From Catonia carolina (lineage: Eukaryota > Arthropoda > Insecta > Hemiptera > Achilidae), in NCBI GenBank assembly GCA_035578175.1, contig JAQMRL010000001.1, forward strand, positions 431,843,545-431,907,544: a DNA stretch of 64,000 nucleotides, in the 5' to 3' direction. The notes beneath the pieces were generated by a model that had not been told where the DNA came from, made no database searches, and saw only the letters and a program-made list of their open reading frames with translations. The position numbers and the translations under genes are program-made. Within the stretch, counting starts at the first letter, position 1, and each line of letters starts with the position of its first letter. Below, piece by piece: positions 46,028-57,799 of the stretch.

Positions 46028-46790
46028 TTTAAAGCAATATGTAGCTTGAAACTGTTTCCACTTATTTGTTATGTGATATATTACTTCGCATATGTGCTTT
46101 CTACACCAGTTCTTCCGGATTCGAATCCTGGTCTGGAATTTTTTCATCACTATTTTCATCTATCACCCTTAATCGTCTGCATTATTAAAACAGTGTCTGC
46201 AGTTTGCAAACCAGTTGAATGTTACAGTCCAAGTAAGAAAATTACTGTTTTAGGCTATAAATTTAAATTTATCTTTAGACCGGCTTGTCTTCTTGTAACT
46301 TTCTATACACCAGTTGAAACACAGTATTTGTTCGTTTCTCTTTTGTTAAAAAGGTAAGCAGGAAACAAATGCCAGTATATAAATGATTTCAGTGCAGTTG
46401 GCGGAGTATAGTCGGCAAACCTGGGATTACAGTTTTTCTCTTATATCGGAATTTAATTATTGATTAAAAATAATTAATAGATAAAAAATTGGAAAATAAT
46501 CACTCTTGTTGTATGTACTGTAATTATGTATTATAGTTGTGGTTAATTAATCAAATGAATTCTTTTACGCAGGAGTCCTTGCCAGTAAGAAACTTTTGTA
46601 ATAGAGAGATAGGAAATGTGTATTTTTATTTTATTTGTTGTTGATTTAAAGTTTGTCATCTATGTTTAGAGATAAGGTTATTTAACTTTTAAAATGTATG
46701 CTGCTAAACGCGCTGACGGTCTTCGGACTAAGTGGAAAACAATGCAGTTCTGTTTAACGGAGGTATTTTATTTTATTGAATAAAGCATTA

Positions 46791-46835
<45 letters not shown>

Positions 46836-47812
46836 ATTTCAGATAATATAACTTAAATGTTCATTGTATATTTATGTTTTCCAAATAAGTTTAAACTTAT
46901 ATCAGTAGTAAATATAAGCAAGTTGTTGAATTTAGAATTTAGAAAATTATAGAGGCCATTTAGCCAAGTAGCTTCTAATGCATTGGTTTTATAACAGTTC
47001 CAAAATATTGCTAGACAAGCAAAACCAATCTTAGTTAAGAAAGTTTCTATAATTTCATGTGTACTTATATTATAATCCTAGTATTTTATAGTAGAGATAA
47101 TTTTATTTATTTTGTAATAATATATTTAATTTAAACTGATAATATTACACAGAGTTATAATGAAAGGCTGGTTTTAGGCAAATGAGGTAGACCATTTAAC
47201 TGGAGTTCCCAGGAGTTGAACAGTTTGTTGTCGAGAACAGTTGCTAGAGTTAAAATGTAAGGTGTATTCCCCTTGAGACAGTCTTATTTAATTGAACCAT
47301 CGTCATGCCAATGTAGGGCGCACCCTTCACGTTCAAGACATCAACAGTACAAAGTATAATCCACGTATTAGCCTATAGAGATACAAAGAAAAATCTGTTT
47401 GTTCTGTCTTAATTTTGTTCACTACCATCTGTTTATTTATCTCACTCTTAAACATTTATTTGTTTTTTTTTCAAACGAGGACAAGAACTTGACTAGCAGA
47501 CTTAATAACTTTTACAATTACTTCACCTCTTCAAATTTCATCAAAACCAAATTTTCTTTCTATTCATCTAACTTGATATAATCGTTGGATCCGAAAAATT
47601 CTCATCTTAATTGAAAGGTTTGTAAATGGATTTAACAGAATCCTCTTCCCATATCTTATCAAGAAAAATCAAAACTGTTCATTTCATGAGATTGTGCTAG
47701 TGTGCAATACTTTATCTAAGATTAAAGACAATAAATTACATTTGAAGGACAATAGTGTTAAATATACTAAATTTCAGTTACATATATTTTTAAAATCCCT
47801 AATGTGTGTAAT
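46028..47812. other. Spacer with microsatellite and SINE C fragment
   Basis: The part 46108-46190 (+) reads CCGGATTCGAATCCTGGTCT and continues as a family C body and tail, 5'-truncated. A run of about 11-13 TTA units lies at 46793-46832. The stretch 47197-47232 repeats 45857-45891 almost exactly (AACTGGAGTTCC-AGGAGTTGAACAG). No gene recognised. Confidence 0.55.
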
Positions 47813-48197
47813 TCCTCATAACAGGCAGGTGGAGTGTTAAATTATTTGCACTCGATCTGTTGGTTCCAGGGCTACGAAAAATAGTTTTGTTTCTTATCAC
47901 GTAGCCAGCCAATTAAATGACTAAACTATTAAGAACAGAAGAGGTAGAGGTGTAAAAGACACTAGTCAGAGTATTCTCCTCTGAGAGTAATGAATTTCAC
48001 TACACAGTCAGACCCTGTGAAGTAAAGGTGTCATTTGCAGGATTGAAAGTAATGTTTTTCGGAGAGCCCGGCACGCTGATAAGCATACTCTTTCACTCAG
48101 TGAGGAAGGCAATAGTAAACCGTCTCACTCATCGTTTTTCTTATTAAAACCTCTATAGGTTCAAATCAGCCTCTCGGCTGATAACCTAAACAACAAT
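47813..48197 (+). repeat. SINE-like family A, copy 11
   Basis: Nearly full length, from TCCTCATAACAGGCAGGTGG to GATAACCTAAACAACAATA. Imperfect flanking repeats (ATGTGTGTAAT and ATTGTATGTAAT) suggest the duplication. An ~10-bp deletion lies in the CCCTGTGAAGTAAAG region. Older subtype head. Confidence 0.87.
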
Positions 48198-48204
48198 ATT
48201 GTAT

Positions 48205-48450
48205 GTAATATAATGTTAGTAATCTGTTCAATTTAGGACAAAAGAACCCTATGAACAACGAGATTAGAATGATATGTTTTTCTAGTAAATTAGTTGTAGT
48301 CTTGTACAGACTCAGGACGATCATTACTGAGAAAGTATGGTTAATTGAACCTAAGCCACAAAAGTACACCAGAAATCTCCGATGAGTATTCAAATTCGTA
48401 TAAATTCATACCTTAACTAGGATTTAAACCACGGAACCTTCTACTCTGGA
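48205..48450 (-). repeat. SINE family B, body and partial head
   Basis: The minus strand gives GGTTTAAATCCTAG (decayed box B), then TTAACCATACTTTCTCAGTAATG, GACTACAACTAA and an ATCGTTGTTCATAGGG region corresponding to other copies. It abuts the family A copy ending at 48197. Confidence 0.75.
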
Positions 48451-49170
48451 AAAATTAAGTAAGTTTATGATATTTAATCTACTTTACAAAACGTTTTACA
48501 GATTTTACTATTTTAGTTACTGAAATAAAATCCCTGTTCATGTGACATTGAACAATCCTCTCACACCAATAATTCTAACGTGCATCTAACTGACAAGTTG
48601 GTCAATGAATATTATCCCATTAAACGTAACCGATGTATGACAACACGTTTTCGTTAGCAACCGACGTTGTTAGTATTTTGTGATAAATATTATATTCATC
48701 CTTTGTTATCAGTCATGTAATCAAGCAAAACAACTCATTCGATCGGTGTGTAGAGGCTATCATGTTTGAATAGTTATTAGTTACTAATTAGTGCACATGA
48801 CTAGAGGCTAGTTTCTAATAATGCACGTAGCTATTTGTGCAGATTGTTTGCGTAATCGGGTACTTTTAAGTAAATCTGTATTTCAGTAAATGTTTGAAGT
48901 CATGTCTGTTGTGTATCAATGATTATTATGGTTGTAGAAATCCAGACGATTGAGTCAAAGCTAACTATCACAGAATATTACTGATTTAAAATTTCATAAA
49001 TTTATTTATGAAAATTTATTTATTTATTTATGAAAACACTACATGGTAAAAATTGTATGATATAAAGTATATTTATTTTGTATCTTCAAAAGGTTATAAA
49101 TATAAATTATTGAAGAACAAAGCCTATAACATTTGTAAATAGTTCTCCTTAAATCATTAAAAATATAGCG
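48451..49170. other. Spacer, nothing recognised
   Basis: No coding pattern or known repeat seen. Confidence 0.4.
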
Positions 49171-49174
49171 TGAC

Positions 49175-49800
49175 GTTTATTTCAGGTTATTTTCAAGAAA
49201 AGGTTACTTATAAAAATTAAAACTTCCTTTTAAATTTACAGTAATTGTTTACTTAAAAATTGATTACATACATTAATTATATTATGGTGTAATTACAACT
49301 AAAAAAAATTGCAATAAACTATTTAAATTAATAAGAAACTGAATTTATTACAAAATCTTTTAGAACTTAATTACTAAGACTTAAATTAAACTTAACTGAA
49401 AATAAATATGGTCATTTACAATCAAATAATTAATTGATTCTTACTTAGGAAACAAAACATTGAACGCTAAATGTCCACTACTAGAAACTTTTCCAAAACG
49501 TATTTTGTTAGGTACAAATTGATTTTATGACTCACTTCATTTACACTTTATCACTGTGGCTCAAACAACACTGACTCGCTCGTAAAAGTGTAGTGGTTTT
49601 TCTCAAAAGATAAAGAATAGAATAGAATACTCTAGAGAAATAAATTAATTGCTATAATAGAACCTTCTCATCTCTTCTAGAAAAACAACAAGTGAATGTA
49701 AACTAGCTGCTAGTCCGAAAAGCAATAAATTATATCAGTCAAACACTCACTAAAGCACTATTGTCAAAACTCCATTGTTCCATATGCTGTCCGCATATCA
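49175..49800 (-). repeat. LTR-like repeat, copy 1 of a direct pair
   Basis: It aligns in order with 50090-50990: GTTTATTTCAGGTT, AGGTTACTT, AATAAACTATTTAAA, AAGACTTAA, GTGGTTTTTCTC, CCGAAAAGCAATAAAT and AAAACTCCATTGT. On the minus strand the second copy has TATAAAAGCCGC, suggesting an LTR-type promoter. Exact ends and class are unknown. Confidence 0.65.
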
Positions 49801-50089
49801 CAATACATTTTTTCGATGTTCAACGGTCCTCTTTCCTTTAATTTTCATTTCAGTTATCTTAAGAAACAAAGGAAAACAATGAGAAAACCGTAGTCAATGA
49901 AATAGGAAATTAAAGAACTGATAAAATTTAACTTTTATAACAACAAGTTAATTAGGCCTATACAAGAAAATAAAAATGGGGAGTAAAGGTTAAGAAGAAG
50001 AAGAAACAAAGAATTTTTTTATGCGAATGGAAAAATAAAAAAAAAGGTAAACAGACTCTATGAGAAAAACAAAAATTTAATTTTATGAT

Positions 50090-50990
50090 CATATAAAGTT
50101 TATTTCAGGTTCTTTCAGGAACAGGTTACTTTTAAACAACAAAACATCCTTTTTTAGCTTTTATTTGTTATCGGGAACTGTACATTATTGACAACTACCC
50201 AATTTGATCGCTACTTTGCTTTGTTATTTGACGTGAATTAGGCGTGAGTTTGAACAGGGACCCTCATAGAGTTTGTTCACAGATGGCTGTCAGCTGGTCA
50301 CCATACAAAGTCGCTTGCCCAACCGGTGTTACTTAACAAGTAATAGCGACTTACTACCAGCTGACTGACTGGGCTGACCCGAAGGTCACATACTTTTAAA
50401 CTTAATTATAACAAAAATATTTATTTACAATAAATTAATATGATATTTATAACTACTAGAAAATTACAATAAACTATTTAATAATAGACTAAATTTTTTA
50501 CAAAATTCTTAAAATGTAAACAAGACTTAAGCTAAATTTAAATAAAAATAAATATTATCTTCTAAAATAAAATAATTTACAAATTCTTGCTTACCAACCA
50601 AAACGATTGCCCACTACCTGCCTGTTATGCAGAACTGATACCTACTCAACGCAACGTGTTATATAGACTACAAACTGGTTTTAATACTAATTTTACAATG
50701 ACTCCATTAGCACTGTAGTATAACTAACTATCTCACAAAAACATAGCGGCTTTTATAGACTTAGAAGAAATAGATTTCTCAAAGAATAAACAGAATAATA
50801 GACAAAGTAGAATAAACTAAAAAGAAAATAACAATAGACATAATAGTTTAATGGAATGTAACTCTTTACCCTATAATGGAAGGACAACAAGCAATGCGAC
50901 GCCCGAAAAGCAATAAATCACACTGACACACAAAAGGCAATTAGACGAATACCATTAACGAAAACTCCATTGTACGTCCAACCAATCTGT
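50090..50990 (-). repeat. LTR-like repeat, copy 2 of a direct pair
   Basis: Same orientation as 49175-49800. It carries an extra ~230 bp at about 50170-50400 that is less AT-rich (GGTCACCATACAAAGTCGC and nearby) and absent from copy 1. TATAAAAGCCGC on the minus strand lies at ~50747-50758. No open frame of note. Confidence 0.65.
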
Positions 50991-51269
50991 TACAATATAA
51001 ATATAGAAAGTACCAGAAAAGAACCAGAAAAAATTATTTAATAGATGCCACAATACATAATTCGTAAAAAGAATGAAGGAGATGAAGGTGTTAGATTGGA
51101 TAGAGAAGATAAATAAATTTAGAAAAAAGTTAAAGAATTTAAAATGTTCTAAGAAAAAGAGTAGATAATCAAGACAACGAAAAATCTGGTGTGACACACA
51201 ACTTTTTTTTACCGATGCAAATAATTAACAATAAACCTAACATTAGAAATAAACAAAAAACTAGCCTCA

Positions 51270-52105
51270 ATAAAAATAACCTAATTTCAATCATGAGTGA
51301 AAGACGCAAAATGAAAATCAACTTCAGTTTGGCTTAAAAATACGGAAAATCACTCTTTCACGCTAAACTAGGCTCTGTAGAGAAAAATGCTCAAAATAAA
51401 AGTTGTAGATTTTTTAACTTCCTATAAATTTTCTTATACATATACACTTTTGTCGTAAAATACATACTAAGGCCGAAAACTCTAAAAAATTGATTTTTCA
51501 CACGTTTTAGTGAGAAAAAAACAGAAAATCGCTAATTACTGCTAAATAAAGCGCTATACAAAAAAAATTTGAAATAAAAGTTGCAGGATTTTAAATTTTC
51601 TACAACTTTTATTATATAAATGTTTGCACTAAAATGCATATTAAAGCCGCAATCTTAAAAAAAAAAAATTTTTTTCGTGAAACAGGCTCACCAAGAATTT
51701 CAGCAAACATGGCGCCTCCCCTATCTTATAGAGCATAAAATATTTAGTAAACCAGGCAATTTTAAAAAAAAAGTAGGACCCGTTTTTGAGAAAATCGCAA
51801 AAAAGTGAAAAGTAACTCGAATAAACTACTACTTCTGGTTGACCGATTTTGATGAAAATGTTCGTGTCGGGTTCGGTAGTGGTGCCTAACTTAAGTTTGA
51901 AGTTTTAAGTTCGTACGATGTTCCGTTCTTGAGATATTCTATTCTCACACACACACACACACACACACTCAGACCAAGCGCTAAAAACATGTGTTTTAGA
52001 TTCAAGGGTCTGAAAACGTGTAGTCCGGTGAAAACTCGATTTCGAAAAATCGACATGAAAACAATACTTTCCTTCCGATATATTCATATAGGCAAGAGAA
52101 AGTAA
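51270..52105 (+). repeat. Dispersed repeat, copy 2 (uninterrupted)
   Basis: Homologous to 7590-7946 plus 8361-8760, without the LINE insert. It includes an AC microsatellite (51948-51968) at the place where copy 1 has CACACACACAG. It ends near GAAAACAATACTTTCCTTCC and a GAGAAAGTA complement that may form a terminal hairpin; a related end is at ~27820-27870. Confidence 0.75.
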
Positions 52106-52626
52106 AAATGGTTAGAAGAAAAGAAGAAAAATTTAAGTGAAAAAAATGAAAATGATGAAAAATTTTTGGGAATGACGAAAAATAGCGATGAAAAGAGAAA
52201 ATATCAAGTGTGAGAAAAAGAAATTATAAAATAATAAAAAGAAAATCAAACTATTGTTAGGATTTTAGAAGTTTACTTTTAAATAATTCCATTTATTCCT
52301 ATAATATTGTCGATACGTATGAAATCGTGCACGGTTCATTTTCCTAAGCGTTCAAGATACATACTGTAATCACATATGATTACGTTATAATACTAATGCT
52401 TTAGGTCTATTATTAATTAAATGTAAATGTATTATTGTCTAAACCTGAATCAACATGGAGTTGGAGGCCAGTGCATAATTCAATTTACATAATTATTAGA
52501 CCCGTAAATTAGTAAACTAAGCAACATTATCGCTTGGATTAGTCTACGTTTTAGTGTAGGCCTGCACTTACAAAGGAATACATCAGATACGTAACTAATA
52601 CATAATGTCAAATTAGAATATAAATA
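52106..52626. other. AT-rich spacer, nothing recognised
   Basis: No gene or element seen. Confidence 0.4.
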
Positions 52627-53763
52627 CAGTCAATTCCAGATAATTGGGGCACATCGGGACCGGAGCATTTTGGCTCAATCAAACGGCTGACCCTAATGAA
52701 CGAATTCGTAAAATGTGCCGTATACGATATTGTATTTTATTAAAATTATCACATACACAAATTTTACAAGCAAGTTCTATCCATATACAAACGAAAAAAT
52801 AAAATGGTATCAGTACAATGATTAACTTTTTGCATTGGTTTTAAGCATTGGACCATTGACACTAACACCTTGCGAAGTTACAATGGCGAACCATTCATTC
52901 AACGCTTTTCAACAAATGGATCCTTCCTTCATGTTTTCTTTTCTAAAATGTTCCATGATCTTTTAATGCCCACTTTTGGCGTATTTTATTTTCTTGGAGC
53001 ACGATACAATCTATCGTAATTTTTGGTACACCGGTTAGTTCCGATAGTTTACTTTGGCTTAAGTTAGGTGGATACATTTTTTATTTTGTCAAGAAGCTTT
53101 ATTCGTTCACACAGTCATACCGATACGCGGCATTTAACTAACAAAGACGTTGATAGTAGGTAGTGTACTGTAATCCTACGCATAGAATATCAACAAAATG
53201 TGTGAAATGAATGGGAATTTTAAAAAAATAAAAAAGTAAGCCTGCAGATAACAAAACAACCAGATTCGAGAAACAGTGTGTTACAGTACACTCAAGAAAT
53301 CGCAAAAACTCATATGAAGCATGGAGTTACGAACGTTCTATGTACGTATAACAAGTGACAACTAAGTTGCAAGGAGGCTATACAGCTTGTAAGGTTGGGA
53401 TAACTAGTGGATATGACTCACTGAAATTTGTGCAATGACGATTATGTAGCCTACACATTGTACTACTGTAAATAACATCTATGTTATGACTGATGTGTGA
53501 TTACGTTGTTTATCTATCGAAATGTTTATTACCTCTATCCTTCCCATTGTCTTACCTTGCCGCTTAGAACCACGCGTTTTTCATCGCTGTAATGGTTTTA
53601 ATAAAACATCGGATTGGCCCCAATAAGCGGCATTATGGACCGAATAAACGGAGTAGGGCTACTTATTAATGTAAATTCTCGTTCTGTTTTTCTTCATTAA
53701 AAAACTGTCCAGAAAACCCGGCTGCACCAATTAACCAGTGGACCAATTATTCGGAATCGACTG
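52627..53763 (-). mobile_element. pogo/Tigger-like DNA transposon remnant
   Basis: 1137 bp with TA on both sides (52625-52626 and 53764-53765). The ends CAGTCAATTCCAGATAATTG and, reversed, CAGTCGATTCCGAATAATTG form ~24-bp terminal inverted repeats starting CAGTC, as in Tigger/pogo elements. The minus strand around 53090-52880 yields a decayed reading stretch with LTGVPKITIDCIVLQENK (after frame changes) and ALKDHGTF, resembling the N-terminal helix-turn-helix of pogo-type transposases. The catalytic domain is missing. Confidence 0.83.
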
Positions 53764-53765
53764 TA

Positions 53766-54498
53766 GTATTAAAAGATATTTTTAATTTTGAGATTGCATG
53801 AAGTTTAACTGACATCTTTATTCATCACAACATACATCTATCAATGAGATTATTTTAAACACTTTTTGGTGGCAAATTTTAAAACTGTCATCCATCATTT
53901 TCCATTGTCCATCCATCCGTTACACCCAAACGTCATAAACTACAAAAGATAGTAGCAAACGATTTTCGGATTCGAAAACTACACAAATAGTTTGTAGACC
54001 TAAATTGGGTGTGAAGTTTAAATTTTTACTGGAATTGGTCCAAAACCGGAAGTCAAGAAACTACAAGAGATAGTAACAAACGGTTTACGGAGTCGTGATC
54101 TACACAAATAGTTAGTGAGCCTATATTAGGTTTGAAGTTCCGGTTTTGACCGGAAGTGGCACAAAATCGAAAAACAAGAAATCTAAGTCAAAATTTAGAA
54201 AAAAAATTAGTGTCATTCGATTCATCTTAAAGAGTAGATACAGAAATCACTATGGATTTTTCATAAATCAGAAGTAAGCAAAAATCCCCCCCCCTCCAAT
54301 ATGAGACACGTCGTATCATTAAAGGGATTTTTATTTTTTATTAAAACTCATGCTAGTTTTTACATCAATAAGTTAAAATCATATGTTCTTAACTAGCTGT
54401 ACACCAGTGGCCATCAACTAAATTTTACCAAGATCCGTTAAAGATTTTTGATGTAATTGGCACGGTCCAGCTAATCTTTCACTTCAACGTACCTTGTG
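53766..54498. repeat. Spacer with a degenerate ~121-bp tandem duplication
   Basis: The part 53938-54057 and what follows to ~54175 are two diverged copies: AACTACAAAAGATAGTA and AACTACAAGAGATAGTA start them, and CTACACAAATAGTT recurs. No gene recognised. Confidence 0.65.
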
Positions 54499-54795
54499 TT
54501 TGTTGTTTTGATCATCATCCGAAAAGTTAGTTTGAACCTCTAAAGGCTTTACTGAGTAAAACGAAAATTGAGGTGGTTTACAATTGCCGTCCTCACTGAG
54601 TGGAAAAGTATGCTTATCAGGATCCTAGGCCCTCCGAAAAGTATCTACTTTCTACCTTGAAAATGACACCTTCACTTCATTCACCCCAGGCTCTGGCTGC
54701 GAGATGCATTACTATCAGAGAAACTCAGTCTAGTATCTTTAACACCTTTACCTCTTCTGCTCTTAAATGCTTCAGTCATATTAGCTGACTATTTG
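54499..54795 (-). repeat. SINE-like family A, copy 12, 5'-truncated
   Basis: The minus strand covers the family from the TTAGCTGACTAT-complement region to the AAC tail. The head is missing. Several substitutions; no clear target duplication. Confidence 0.82.
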
Positions 54796-55018
54796 CAACA
54801 ACAGTTTCACACTATTATAGGCCCGTGTAAAAATATTTAAAGTTTTTTTTATTTTGTAGCGCGGTTTATCACGAGTTGTTTTCAGCTTGATCGCGGTCGT
54901 AATCAGTGAATTAGTAAGTAATAAATTTAGCATTTTCTTGATTTGTCTATAAACCTTTTCTTAACTCTCGTTGATCCAATTATAAAAATATTATTGGATT
55001 CGAATAAGAATAAAAATA

Positions 55019-55964
55019 CGAGGTGTGGCTATTAAATAACGAGACTGAAGTAAAAACATTTATTTTTATTTTATACATAATCACTCATTGTCACCTTCAA
55101 TATACACCCTTCTCTATTTTTACAACGCTCCATGTGAATTTTCCATTGTTAGAAACAGTGCTGGAAGTCATCTTCTGTCAGCTCCTTTAGGATATGTGTC
55201 CCTTTCTTTTTTACAGCTTCCACAGACTCAAATCTTGTCCCTTTTAATGCAGATTTCACCTTAGGGAACAGGTAGAACATAATAACATGTGATGCAACGT
55301 GATATTTTACTTATGATCCAGAAACGAAGCGCCAATCCATGCACTGGTAGAGCCGAACTTCACCGAGAGCCAAAAAAGTTCGAATGAGCAAGTCAAAATT
55401 TAAAGCAATGATGATTGTTTTTTTTATATCCATGGGATTGTGTACCTTCACTGGGTTTCTGAAGGTCAAACAATTACCTTGAGGTACTTTCTAAACTACG
55501 TCAAAGAGTAAGGAAAAATGCCTGAAATGCGCATAAAAAAATGCATAAAATGCCTGAAATGTGCAAAGACAAATCATGGCTTCTCCACCAAGACAATGCG
55601 CCAGCTCATTCCTCGTTATCTGTCAAGAGGTTCCTAACCAAGCACAGCATCTCAGTCTAGAACATCCACCTTATTCACCAGATCTTGCATCATGTGACTT
55701 CTACCTGTACCCTAAGGTATAATTTGCATTAAAAGTGACAAGATTTGAGTCTGTGGAAGCTGTAAAAGAGAAAGCGACACGTGTCCTGAAGGAACTGATA
55801 GAAGGAAGATGACTTCCAGTACTGTTTCCAACAATATAAAATTCTCATGGAGCGTTGTAGGGATAGAGAAGGAGTGTATATTGAAGGTAACACTAAGTGA
55901 TTATGTATAAAATAAATAAAAAAATGTTACAACTTCAGTCTCGTTATTTAATAGCCACACCTCG
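55019..55964 (+). mobile_element. Rearranged mariner with inverted 3' ends on both sides
   Basis: 946 bp, TA at 55017-55018 and 55965-55966, with CGAGGTGTGGCTATTAAATA at both ends. About 280 bp at the left (55019-~55298) is the inverted copy of the right end (~55684-55964), including part of the 3' coding region. The 5' half of the transposase gene is therefore missing and replaced by an inverted duplicate of the 3' end. Confidence 0.9.
55300..55870 (+). pseudogene. mariner transposase fragment (second family)
   Basis: On the + strand, across shifts and stops, it reads TYDPETKRQSMHW, then a KAMMIVFF region, and LLHQDNAPAHSSLSVKRFL. PPYSPD-like and CDFYLYPK sequence follows. The last two catalytic Asp positions of a D34D mariner are recognisable; the DNA-binding half and the first Asp are absent. 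It is clearly a different family from 5314-6635 by terminal repeats and protein. Non-functional. Confidence 0.88.
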
Positions 55965-55966
55965 TA

Positions 55967-57419
55967 CAAATGACGGTTTTTTATTTATTAAAAAATATAT
56001 GTATTTACATAAAAATTAATACAGATAATTTAGTGGAGTGACTTGAACAGAAATTGAAATCTGGGAGATTTACAGTTTTCCTTTAGAAAAAAATTGATAT
56101 AGGATTTAACCGCATAACAATGGAATTTGCATAATAATGAGATAATTCTGTAGGCCCACAGTTTAACTGGTATATATCTACAAAATGAATTTTCACAATT
56201 GTCACTCATTCTATGTACGTAGCCTGTATGGCCGAATAACAGAATAGAGGTCATTTTGGTTCAGTTGTATACACAATTCCGAACACATTAAAGGTATAAA
56301 TAACAACAAAACAATCAAGTACACCAACGAAGCCTCATATAATCATAATAAACATAACATCCCCTATAACAAAACACTCGCACACAAACGCATTATTAAC
56401 GACATTAACATATTTACATATATGTATATGAAAATGGTTTAATAAATACAAATGTTGGATTCTCTCCAACTACGCTAAATATATTATATAATATAAAATA
56501 CATTAAATTCAGTTAATTATTGTCATTACATTTCATACCTACATGTTTTAATAATGTTACATTTAAACAAAAATTTTAATATAAATTATGAAAATTGCTT
56601 ATTTATAATAATATTATAGCCTACAGTGTAATAAAAATAAAACGTTTATTAACTGGACACAATTTTCTCTTTTTAATTTATTTAGTTTTAATTAATATGA
56701 ATAACAGTCGTGAATTTAAATTTTGTGAGGTTTTTTTTTACTCTAATTAACATTTGTACAATGAGTAATATCAACATAAATAAAGCCGTTTGCTTTCATT
56801 TGTTGACATAGGTTTTCCTCTTTGACATCCACTCTTTCCTCTTTTGACTTTTCTCCATCTAGATGCTAGTCATTCTCTTGATGTCTTCTGCATCGCTTAT
56901 CTGTTCTCGGACTTCATTCAGTTTCACATTCTCGGACTTCACGGTCTTTTCACATTATACGGTTTCGACGAAAGCCGACCGGTAAAATTCCGAAAGGGCA
57001 ACAAGTTCACACTATACTGTTTTCACGGTTTTCCGTGCATAAGCTAGTTTGTTTGTAGTTAATTATTTTTGCGTCCAGGAGACTCCAGGAGTATAGGACA
57101 TGTCAGTTATAACACCTGAAATACATATAAGAATCACACAATATATCACTACTATCGAGAAAGAAATTCTTGCACGCTATAAAAAGTTTCACCAATCAAG
57201 TAATTTTTCAGATTTTTTTTAAAGGAATACAAATTATCACAACATTTTAAAAATTGGAGAATTTATTCATGAATTTTCTCCCTGCGTAAGTAGGTTTTTG
57301 TTCAAACAATTTTGTGGAGTTCCACATAATAATCATTTCTGTTTTTCGTGTTATGATTATGAAATTGAAATTTTGCATAAAATTATTTTGCCTAACATAC
57401 ATAATCACCTCAAAAATTT
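55967..57419. other. Spacer, nothing firmly recognised
   Basis: A less AT-rich patch lies at 56820-57050, with a 67-codon open frame (56844-57047) and a short internal repeat (CTCGGACTTCA occurs twice near 56905 and 56930). No domain recognised. Confidence 0.4.
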
Positions 57420-57790
57420 AAAGACAAGGAACTGTAACCAATTTAAGCTCCTAAAATAGTGGCCTGCATGAGGTTAGTTGGCTCCCACCATACACCTAAT
57501 AGCTTTCTTATGAATTTTAAAAACCCTATTCATATTACCCATGCTAGAATTACCCCATATTAAGATACCATAATGGATATGAGACAGAATGAGGCCATGA
57601 TAGGCCGCCATTAGTAATGTTTTTTATTATTTAATCTGGTAATTTTTTTTAGAGCAAATACCCCAGATGAAATTTTACTACAAACTTGATTGGTATAGAA
57701 CTTCCAAGACAAAAATCTATTTAGAGATACTCCTAGGAACTTTACTGTTTCTACATTCTCTAAACTATTATTATGAATAAATAAACAAAC
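57420..57790 (-). pseudogene. LINE reverse transcriptase fragment (CR1/Jockey-like)
   Basis: The minus strand gives NVETVKFLGVSLNRFLSWKF, NQVCSKISSGVFALKKI, then, after a frame change, AYHGLILSHIHYGILIWGNS and KIHKKAIRCMVGA. This order is the region downstream of the polymerase active site in CR1/Jockey-type LINEs (KFLGV-LD--L-W, then Y--L-SHL-YGI--WG, then QKKAIR). The catalytic core is not present. Frame breaks make it non-functional. It differs from the RTE-like fragments by lacking their C-terminal GH-RM and GRP motifs. Confidence 0.85.
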
Positions 57791-57799
57791 AAACAAAAA

